Below, in pieces: positions 58,073-64,000 of a DNA stretch of 64,000 bases. Position 1 is the stretch's first letter. Every line of letters begins with the position of its first letter. This DNA comes from Citreicoccus inhibens. GTDB taxonomy: Bacteria > Myxococcota > Myxococcia > Myxococcales > Myxococcaceae. The stretch covers positions 60,229-124,228 of the forward strand of contig NZ_JAHNZT010000024.1 in the NCBI RefSeq assembly GCF_019039035.1, given 5' to 3'. Both the position numbers and the translations under genes were made by a program. The notes beneath the pieces were generated by a model, which was not told the origin of the DNA, searched no databases, and worked only from the letters and a program-made list of their open reading frames with translations.

Positions 58073-58890
58073 GACGCGGCGGTGCCAGGGAGCTTCGCCC
58101 AGAGCACGGTGGCGTTGGGGCGCGCGGGCTCGGGCTGGATGCCCAGCTTCTTGAAGTCCTGCGAGTAGCGCGAGCCCTTGAGCACCACCGCGCGGCGCGC
58201 GACGCGCTGGGCCTCGGTCACGGTCTCGCGCGTGAGCGGGCTGTAGTCCGCGTGGCGGCGCAGCGCCTCGAAGGCGGCGGAGGACTTGCGCTGACGTTCG
58301 AACATCGGGTCGAAGAGCACCACGTCGAAGGCGCCCGTGGGAAGCGTGCGCAGATGCTCCGACGCGTCGGCGTGCACCACGCGGATGGCGCAGGCCGCGG
58401 GATGACGCGGCAGTCCCTCGAGCCCGTGGCGAACGAGGAGATACAGCGCGGGACTCTTCTCCAGCGCGGTCACCGCGCCCGAGGGGCCCACCAGCCGCGC
58501 CGCCACCTGCGCGTCCGCCCCCAGGCCCAGGGTGCAGTCCAGGACGCGCTCTCCCTCGCGCAGCCCGGCGATGCGCAAGAGCATGTCCTCGGGCACGCCC
58601 GCGTCGAGCTGCCGGATGCGCAGGTGTCCCAGTCCGGGCGAGAAGCGCAGCACTCCCTCGGCATCCACCAGCGATACGGCCTCCGACTCGAAGACGACGA
58701 GCGCCTCCGCGGTCTCCGCGAGCAGCTTCTTGAGCGGGAGCTTGTGGTGCCGCGCGACGAAGGGCACGCCCGCGTCCTCGGCCGCGAGGCGCGCGCGCGT
58801 GGACAGGTCGGTGTCCACCCGGTCCGAGGTGGTGACGATCAGCGGGAGGCGCGGGTGGGGTGGGCGCGCGTCAGCAGCTCGCGGAAGCAT
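58069..58890 (-). CDS. RsmJ-like methyltransferase
   Basis: The protein is 273 aa from the ATG at 58890. The core has RVLDCTLGLGADAQVAARLVG (motif I) and VVLFDPMFERQ, the DPMF motif of the 16S rRNA m2G1516 methyltransferase family. N-terminal part LIVTTSDRVDTDLSTRARLA is a typical RsmJ-like start. A role in RNA modification is suggested, but the sequence is divergent. Confidence 0.82.
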   Translation of the reverse strand: MLPRAADARPPHPRLPLIVTTSDRVDTDLSTRARLAAEDAGVPFVARHHKLPLKKLLAETAEALVVFESEAVSLVDAEGVLRFSPGLGHLRIRQLDAGVPEDMLLRIAGLREGERVLDCTLGLGADAQVAARLVGPSGAVTALEKSPALYLLVRHGLEGLPRHPAACAIRVVHADASEHLRTLPTGAFDVVLFDPMFERQRKSSAAFEALRRHADYSPLTRETVTEAQRVARRAVVLKGSRYSQDFKKLGIQPEPARPNATVLWAKLPGTAAS

Positions 58891-58999
58891 GCGGCCAGTA
58901 TATTGGCTCACGGGGCCCGGACCCCTCTCGCCTCGTGTGCGCGCCAGCTGACCCACGCGCGCGGCGTGAAGCACGACGCGAAGACGCGCTGGCCGGAGG

Positions 59000-59030
59000 G
59001 AGCGGGGCCCTGGTGCGCGAGGCCCCGCTC
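59000..59030 (-). terminator. 10-bp stem terminator downstream of the lipoprotein gene
   Basis: GAGCGGGGCC (59000-59009) pairs perfectly with GGCCCCGCTC (59021-59030) over an 11-nt loop. It begins 12 nt past the stop of the minus-strand gene at 59042 and also lies upstream of the RsmJ-like gene. Confidence 0.6.
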
Positions 59031-59041
59031 ATGGTCGAGCA

Positions 59042-60634
59042 CTACAGCTTGCTCGGGTCGTCCACGCGGAAGTGGGCCAGCCAGTAGTCATCCGCGAAGC
59101 CCGGGAGGTCCACGCGGAGCTGCTGGAGGTGGATTTGCCCATAGGCGCCGATGCGCTGGTCCACGTCCAGGTCCCACAGGTCCAGGCCCTCGAACTCGGA
59201 CGAGGCGCCGTAGCCAATGGGGTAGAACGTCTGCACATAGCCGTTCGCGGCATCAATCATGTAGATGCCGGACTGCTTCCCGTCCCCGCCCACGCTGACG
59301 TACAGGTTGCCGTGGGAGGAAATCTTCCCGCCCTGAATCCAGGCGTCATTGGGGATGGCGCTCGTGAGCACGGTGCTCTGCTTCTCCGTGATGGTGACCG
59401 TGTTCCCGGACACGCCAATCTGGAAGGCGCGCATCGTGGTGGGCCCGAACGAGTTGCTCACGACGTAGAACAAACCATTGCGCGGGTTGTACGCGAGGAA
59501 CGGCACGCCCCCTGACCAGTTGGGCATGTAGGCCATGCCAATGTATTGCAGGTTGGTATTGAAGACGCCGATGCCCGCGACGCCCGCGCCCGGTCCATCC
59601 ATGGCCACGTAGAGCAGGCCGTTGACGTGGACGAGGTCGCCGTAGTGTCGGAAGCCCGCGTTGTACCAGGGCGTGGGCATCGAGTAGCGCGGCGACGGGT
59701 CCTCGTTGATGGCGGTCATCGCCTGCCGGCCGATGATGCCGTTGAGGTTCACGTCCTTGAGGAAGTTGGTGTCGTTGCGGGTGAGGTACCAGTTGTTGGC
59801 ATCGTGGGTGATGCCCTGGATGTCATTGTAGAAGTTGGGATAGCTGCGGTTGTTGGGGAAGTCTCCCAGGTAGGCGCTGATGTTGGGGATGGCGTAGCGC
59901 AAGCGCTCCGAGAACAGCACCGCCTGCGTCGAGTCGATGCCTGAGCGGTACTGCGCCAGGCCCCAGTGCCACGCGCAGCCCCACTGCCAGGTCTGGAGGT
60001 TGACCGTGTGCAAACGTGCCCAGGCACCGTTCGTCCATCGGTCCATTCGCAGCACGGCGGAGGCGTCCGAGGTGGTGCCGCACGTCTGATAGAACTTGTG
60101 CCACGCACCCCAGCCCGACCATGCCGATGAGTAGGAATGCGTGGGGCACCACATGGCGTCGTATTCGACGTTGAGCCCCGTGCAGAAGTTGGAGGTGAAC
60201 CACGAGGTGTCGGGGACGCCCGCCGCGCTCACCCTGCCGCCTTCGGTGCGTTGGGCCATGACCCCCGGCGAGGGCTCCTGCTGACCCATCGGAGATGCGA
60301 CGGGGGCTGGGATGTGGCGCGCGGCCTCCACCAGGGCGGCGGGCGCCTCCTGTCCGGACAGCTTCCGAAACGCCTCGACGACGGACATCCCCTGAAACTC
60401 GCGGCCGTCCACCATGGGGGAGCCTCTGGGGCCCTTGGCGACGGTGACGATGCCGTGGTCCGGTGTTTCATAGAACGCGACGGTTTGCCCCTCGGGCAAT
60501 CGCACGCTGGCGAGCGGGATGCCCGGGTCCTGCTGCTCGCTCGCGGTGGCCTCCACGCGGGTGTCCACGGCCTCGGCGCCGCCACACGCGGACAGCATGC
60601 CCGCACACAACAATCCCCCGATGATTCGCCTCAT
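59042..60634 (-). CDS. secreted lipoprotein of unknown function, possibly beta-propeller
   Basis: The protein is 530 aa with a lipobox at MLSAC. Residues 30-140 are a pro-region-like part rich in Val/Ala. From about 145 to the end the sequence is rich in Trp, Tyr, Asn and Gly (SWFTSNFCTGLNVEYDAM, HVNGLLYVAMDGPGAGVAG, HGNLYVSVGGDGKQSGIYM), with repeated YxxV/GLYV strands suggesting a propeller. No family is recognised. The composition is unlike its Ala/Arg-rich neighbours, as for several myxobacterial secreted proteins. Confidence 0.72.
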   Translation of the reverse strand: MRRIIGGLLCAGMLSACGGAEAVDTRVEATASEQQDPGIPLASVRLPEGQTVAFYETPDHGIVTVAKGPRGSPMVDGREFQGMSVVEAFRKLSGQEAPAALVEAARHIPAPVASPMGQQEPSPGVMAQRTEGGRVSAAGVPDTSWFTSNFCTGLNVEYDAMWCPTHSYSSAWSGWGAWHKFYQTCGTTSDASAVLRMDRWTNGAWARLHTVNLQTWQWGCAWHWGLAQYRSGIDSTQAVLFSERLRYAIPNISAYLGDFPNNRSYPNFYNDIQGITHDANNWYLTRNDTNFLKDVNLNGIIGRQAMTAINEDPSPRYSMPTPWYNAGFRHYGDLVHVNGLLYVAMDGPGAGVAGIGVFNTNLQYIGMAYMPNWSGGVPFLAYNPRNGLFYVVSNSFGPTTMRAFQIGVSGNTVTITEKQSTVLTSAIPNDAWIQGGKISSHGNLYVSVGGDGKQSGIYMIDAANGYVQTFYPIGYGASSEFEGLDLWDLDVDQRIGAYGQIHLQQLRVDLPGFADDYWLAHFRVDDPSKL

Positions 60635-60731
60635 GAAACCGCTCCTTCGACGGGCTCAAGTCGCCCCTCCCATGGGGGCGCGACGGCCGCGTCTCCCTGG
60701 GAACGGGGCCCCTGGAATTGCTTCGGGACAA

Positions 60732-60757
60732 AGCTGCATTTGTTGAAATAGCTGCAT
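60732..60757. promoter_or_regulatory. direct repeat between divergent genes
   Basis: AGCTGCAT occurs at 60732-60739 and 60750-60757, an 18-nt period, in an AT-richer pocket between the divergent lipoprotein and repeat-protein genes. A direct-repeat binding site for a shared regulator is possible. Confidence 0.4.
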
Positions 60758-60810
60758 GTCGTCTCAAGCCCTGGAGCGCTGGTACGCTGGCGTGATTGGG
60801 AGGGCACACC

Positions 60811-63567
60811 ATGCGGACTCGGTCATACGTCGCGGTAGGCCTGGGGAGTCTCGTGCTGGTGGTGGCCGTGGGGTTGCTGTCCTGGCGCGGAGGTCATGAG
60901 CCCGCACCGGTGCCTGTGCGCGCGGCGTCCAACCGGCAGCGTGCGTTGCCTCCGCTCGCGGCCCCACCCCGTGGGTTGTTGCATGTGCGTGGCCTCGTAC
61001 GAAACGCGCGCGGCGAGCCCGCGGCGGGCGTGGACGTGTCCGCCACGATGGCCATCGCGGGGGAGACGCTGTCCTCGCAGCCGTGCTCGGAGGACGCGCC
61101 CGAGCTGACCCTGACCCAGTCCGATTGTCAGGGGGCCGCCGCGCTGTGGCTGCGCGAGCAGGTGGAGCAGCAGCGCGGACAGGCGCCGGTCCTCGCGCGC
61201 GCGACCACGGCGGCGGACGGCACGTTCACGTTGGACGCGCTGCCCGAGGGCAAGGTGACCGTGTGGGCCTTGAGTGAGGCGGGGTCCGCGTTGGCGCGCG
61301 AGGTGGCGTCGGGCTCGGAGCAGGTGTCCCTGGTGCTCCAGACGAGCTACCGCGTGTCAGGCCGGGTGGTGGATGAGAGCGGCACGCCGCTGCCCGGCGC
61401 GCAGGTGACCGTGTTCCACCGGGCGCACTCGCGTTACTTCGAGGGCCACACGGGCGCGGACGGCCGCTTCCGCGTGGGCCCGCTGCCACCGGGGGACTAT
61501 TCGTTCGTCGTCACGCATCCAGGGTTCCTCGGCTCCGACATCTTCGAGGCCTCGGTGACGGGGGAGGAGGACGAAGACGTCGTGTTGTTCCGCGCGCGCC
61601 GCATCGTGGGTCGCGTGGTGGATGGAGACCGGCTCATCGCCGGGGTCGAAGTCCACGAGGAGGAAGGCGAGCGCGTGGCGGTGACGGACTCGGAGGGGCG
61701 CTTCTTCTTCGAGTCCATGCCGCCCGGTGAGTATCGGCTCATGGCGGACACCGCGAACGGACAGGGCTTCTCCCGTGTCGCCCTCACCGAGGACTTGAGC
61801 GAGGCCCGCGTCACGCTGCGGCTGGGCACGTTGGCGTACGTGGAAGGCTCGGTGCGTGGAGAGGATGGCCGGCCGGTGGCGGGGGCCCACGTGGTGGTGC
61901 GTGAGTTCGTGCACACGGGGCACGTCGTGCTCCCTCGCGAGCGCGAAGCGGATGCGGACGCGGCGGGCCACTTCCGCGTCGGTCCCCTGTCGGCGCGCGA
62001 CTACGACTTCGCGGTGTCGTCACCCGCCCACGTCGACCTGAGCGAGGAGCGCACCGTGGTCTTCGGAGAGGCCATGGACTTCACCCTCCAGCCCGCGGTC
62101 CTCGTCGAGGGGGTCGTCATGGACGAGAAGGGGAGCCCGGTCCCGGAAATCTCCCTGGGCTTGTCGGCCCGGGCCGTCATCGAGGAACTCGTGGCGCGCG
62201 ACGAGGACGGCAACCTCCTGCCGTCTTCATTCCATGCGCCCCTTCGCCATTCGCGCACCATCGCCGTGGGCTCGCCGGCGACTTCCGACGCGCAGGGGCG
62301 CTTCCAACTCAAGGCGCCGGTCGCCGCGGCCTATGAGCTGCGCGCGGGCGCGGATGAATACCTGTCGCTCACGCAGTCGGTGGACGCCCCCTCGAGAGAC
62401 GTGCGCGTGGTGGTTCATCGCGGCGGCACGGTGAAGGGCTTCGTGGGAGATCAGCTCGGCGTGCCCATCGCGGACGTCGAGGTCTCGCTCACGAGTACCG
62501 AGGGCGAGGAGCTGGGGCCGACGGTCACCGAGGCGACCGATTCGGAGGGACACTTCACGCTGCTCGGCGTTCGCCCCGGGAGCTACGCCGTGTTCTACAC
62601 GGTGGGAGAGGGCGGGATGCGGCGCGAGGCCTCCGTCCCCGTGCGCATCCAGGGCGCGGAGACGGTGGAGGTGTCATTGCGCGTGCCACTGACAGGCTCG
62701 TTGTCGGGCGTGGTGGTGGACACGGCGGGCCGGCCGTTGTCCGGGGTGGTCGTGGAGGCCGAGGCTCGCGATGAGGACACGCGCTTGGGGGAGCTTGGCT
62801 TCTCCTCACTCCAGGCGCGGACCGGACCGGACGGTCGCTTCTCCTTCGAGCGCATGGCCGAGGGCCGCTATGCCCTGCGCGCGAGCCTGGATGGCTATGC
62901 GATGGAGACCCCTCGGCCCGCCAGGCGGGCGCTCGTGCCGCGGGAGGAGTCCGACGACGCATTGGATTCAGACGCGTTGGACGAAATCACCGCGGCGGAG
63001 GAGAGCGAGGTGCTCGCGAAGACGGGCACGCGCAGCACGCGCCTGGTGATGCGATTCCAGGGGCGCATCACAGGCCGCCTGGTGGACGAGGCGGGCAAGC
63101 CCATCACCGCGTTCCTGGTCAGCTCGGAACCCCACCGCGACCCGACTGGCGCTTTCACCTACTCCGTCTATCGCAATGAGAAGCAACTCCTCGTCTTCGA
63201 TGTGCCGGGCTACACGTACGCCACGCGCAAGGTGGACGTCCCCATGGGGGAGAGCGTGGACCTGGGCACCGTCCGGCTGGAGCGAGGGCGGCGGATACGC
63301 GGGCGCGTCCTGGATGCCCAGACGGGCCGCTCCCTGGTGGGCACTCAGGTCCAGCTGCTCTACAACCACGCCCCGGATGACCCGGAGGTGTTGCGCGAGG
63401 TGCTCTCCCAGGAGGAGGGGCTCTTCGAGCTTCCCGTCTTGGATCCCCACCTCCTCTCGTTGAAGGTCTTCGCCGCCGAGCACGCGACCTATCTGCACCC
63501 GCTCACCGGGGGGGATGAGTTCCTGGAGGTGCGGCTCGACACGGGTTCCCCGGATGAAGGGGGCTGA
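60811..63567 (+). CDS. large protein of repeated carboxypeptidase-regulatory-like domains
   Basis: The protein is 918 aa from the ATG at 60811, preceded by GGGAGGG. The N-terminus has a signal or anchor segment (VAVGLGSLVLVVAVGLLSW). Then come about eight CarboxypepD_reg/SpaA-like beta-sandwich units, each with GxVxDxxGxPLxGAxV followed by TxxDGRFxFxxLPPGxY. Repeats are visible near residues 190, 270, 350, 430, 540, 620, 740 and 810. Such proteins are surface stalks or adhesive scaffolds; no catalytic domain is seen. Confidence 0.85.
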   Translation: MRTRSYVAVGLGSLVLVVAVGLLSWRGGHEPAPVPVRAASNRQRALPPLAAPPRGLLHVRGLVRNARGEPAAGVDVSATMAIAGETLSSQPCSEDAPELTLTQSDCQGAAALWLREQVEQQRGQAPVLARATTAADGTFTLDALPEGKVTVWALSEAGSALAREVASGSEQVSLVLQTSYRVSGRVVDESGTPLPGAQVTVFHRAHSRYFEGHTGADGRFRVGPLPPGDYSFVVTHPGFLGSDIFEASVTGEEDEDVVLFRARRIVGRVVDGDRLIAGVEVHEEEGERVAVTDSEGRFFFESMPPGEYRLMADTANGQGFSRVALTEDLSEARVTLRLGTLAYVEGSVRGEDGRPVAGAHVVVREFVHTGHVVLPREREADADAAGHFRVGPLSARDYDFAVSSPAHVDLSEERTVVFGEAMDFTLQPAVLVEGVVMDEKGSPVPEISLGLSARAVIEELVARDEDGNLLPSSFHAPLRHSRTIAVGSPATSDAQGRFQLKAPVAAAYELRAGADEYLSLTQSVDAPSRDVRVVVHRGGTVKGFVGDQLGVPIADVEVSLTSTEGEELGPTVTEATDSEGHFTLLGVRPGSYAVFYTVGEGGMRREASVPVRIQGAETVEVSLRVPLTGSLSGVVVDTAGRPLSGVVVEAEARDEDTRLGELGFSSLQARTGPDGRFSFERMAEGRYALRASLDGYAMETPRPARRALVPREESDDALDSDALDEITAAEESEVLAKTGTRSTRLVMRFQGRITGRLVDEAGKPITAFLVSSEPHRDPTGAFTYSVYRNEKQLLVFDVPGYTYATRKVDVPMGESVDLGTVRLERGRRIRGRVLDAQTGRSLVGTQVQLLYNHAPDDPEVLREVLSQEEGLFELPVLDPHLLSLKVFAAEHATYLHPLTGGDEFLEVRLDTGSPDEGG

Positions 63568-63702
63568 GCCTGGAGGGGCCTCGGAGCGTCACGCGGCGTG
63601 TAACAGCGTGCGCGGACAGACGCCGGGACTTCATTCCTGGGTCGGATTGGGATAGTGCTCACGCGGCACGATGCACGTCATCTTCCTGGAGAGAGCGCTG
63701 CA

Positions 63703-64000
63703 ATGAAGAATGCGGAGAGTTCGCCCCTGGCCCCGGAGCTTGCGCGGAGACTCACTCAGGGAGTCCAGCAGCTTCGCCGGGTCCGAGAGACCGCGGAGCG
63801 CCTGGGAGGGATTGCCGAAGGTCTGACGGTGGCGCTGGCCAAGGGTGAAGCGCAGAAGCCCGCCAGGGCCGCGGCGAAGACGCAGGCGCCCGCCCGCCAG
63901 ACGCGGTCCGCGCCTCCGGCCGCCGCCCCCAAGGCCGCGCCGGCCACCGCGAAGGCCGCCGCGCCCAAGGCCGCCGCCAAGGCCGCACCAACCACAACAC
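63703..64000 (+). CDS. start of an Ala/Pro/Lys-rich protein, cut by window end
   Basis: An open frame begins at the ATG at 63703, with GGAGAGAG about 10 nt upstream, and runs to the window end. The first about 45 residues are ordered helix (LARRLTQGVQQLRRVRETAERL). The following residues are repeats of KAAAPKAAAKAAP type, as in histone-H1-like or DNA-binding tails. Function and full length are unknown. Confidence 0.6.
   Translation, partial: MKNAESSPLAPELARRLTQGVQQLRRVRETAERLGGIAEGLTVALAKGEAQKPARAAAKTQAPARQTRSAPPAAAPKAAPATAKAAAPKAAAKAAPTTT

Noticed and set aside
63752..64000. Minus-strand frame at the window end
   Set aside because: The plus-strand frame has a good ribosome-binding site and an ordered helical start; the minus frame is its shadow.

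Overview
The window is very GC-rich DNA, densely packed with genes, from a myxobacterium (order Myxococcales, probably close to Myxococcus or Corallococcus). The evidence is a carotenoid operon in the M. xanthus carB gene order with an adjacent B12-dependent MerR regulator, a chaperone-usher/spore-coat-U operon, a Ser/Thr kinase with TPR repeats, a member of a Myxococcus-specific paralogue family, a SitA/SitI-like lipoprotein toxin/immunity pair, and a retron-type reverse transcriptase. No rRNA, tRNA, CRISPR array, insertion sequence or prophage was seen. Gene function was judged from motifs only, because no database search was possible.

Layout. 0.1-4.0 kb: a small membrane protein, an unknown protein with a C-terminal cysteine-rich finger, and a TetR/metallophosphoesterase pair. 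4.1-9.0 kb (minus strand): a HEAT-repeat/aldo-keto-reductase-like fusion, a predicted msr-msd RNA with a 14-bp a1/a2 stem, a retron-type RT with a helical N-terminal extension, and an LRR protein whose start overlaps the RT stop. I regard this as the most interesting system in the window. 9.1-16.7 kb: a CotH-like lipoprotein, an intradiol-dioxygenase-like Tat lipoprotein, a HEAT protein, two unknown proteins, an esterase, a TIGR01777-type epimerase and a thioredoxin-like protein. 16.7-26.6 kb: the carotenoid operon crtE-crtIb-crtB-crtIa-crtC-glycosyltransferase-crtYc-crtYd-acyltransferase, then a decayed carA and an apparently intact carH. Most stop/start junctions overlap by 4 bp, and four 11-bp operator-like repeats lie upstream.

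26.6-38.6 kb: small secreted and regulatory genes, an AlkD-like protein, a sigma54-type activator, the TPR kinase, a methyltransferase and a hydrolase. 38.6-47.5 kb: a glutamine synthetase, a C39-like lipoprotein, an M20 peptidase, and a translationally coupled operon of an epimerase, a DUF819 membrane protein and a beta-lactamase-like lipoprotein that suggests murein-peptide use. 47.7-51.9 kb: a chaperone-usher operon behind a candidate -24/-12 promoter. 52.0-54.3 kb: an FBP-type zinc-finger protein and the toxin/immunity pair. 54.3-58.9 kb (minus strand): a YdeI/OmdA-like protein, a UvrA paralogue and two methyltransferases. 59.0-64.0 kb: a secreted lipoprotein, a large protein of repeated carboxypeptidase-regulatory-like domains, and the start of an Ala/Pro/Lys-rich protein cut off by the window end.

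How the genes work together. The crt genes should build GGPP, phytoene, desaturated and cyclised carotenoids, and then glycosylate and acylate them, under a single CarH-type light/B12 repressor. The retron-like genes form a compact unit of RNA, reverse transcriptase and flanking proteins, as expected of an anti-phage toxin/antitoxin-like system. The lipoprotein toxin and its neighbour resemble kin-discrimination cassettes exchanged through the outer membrane.
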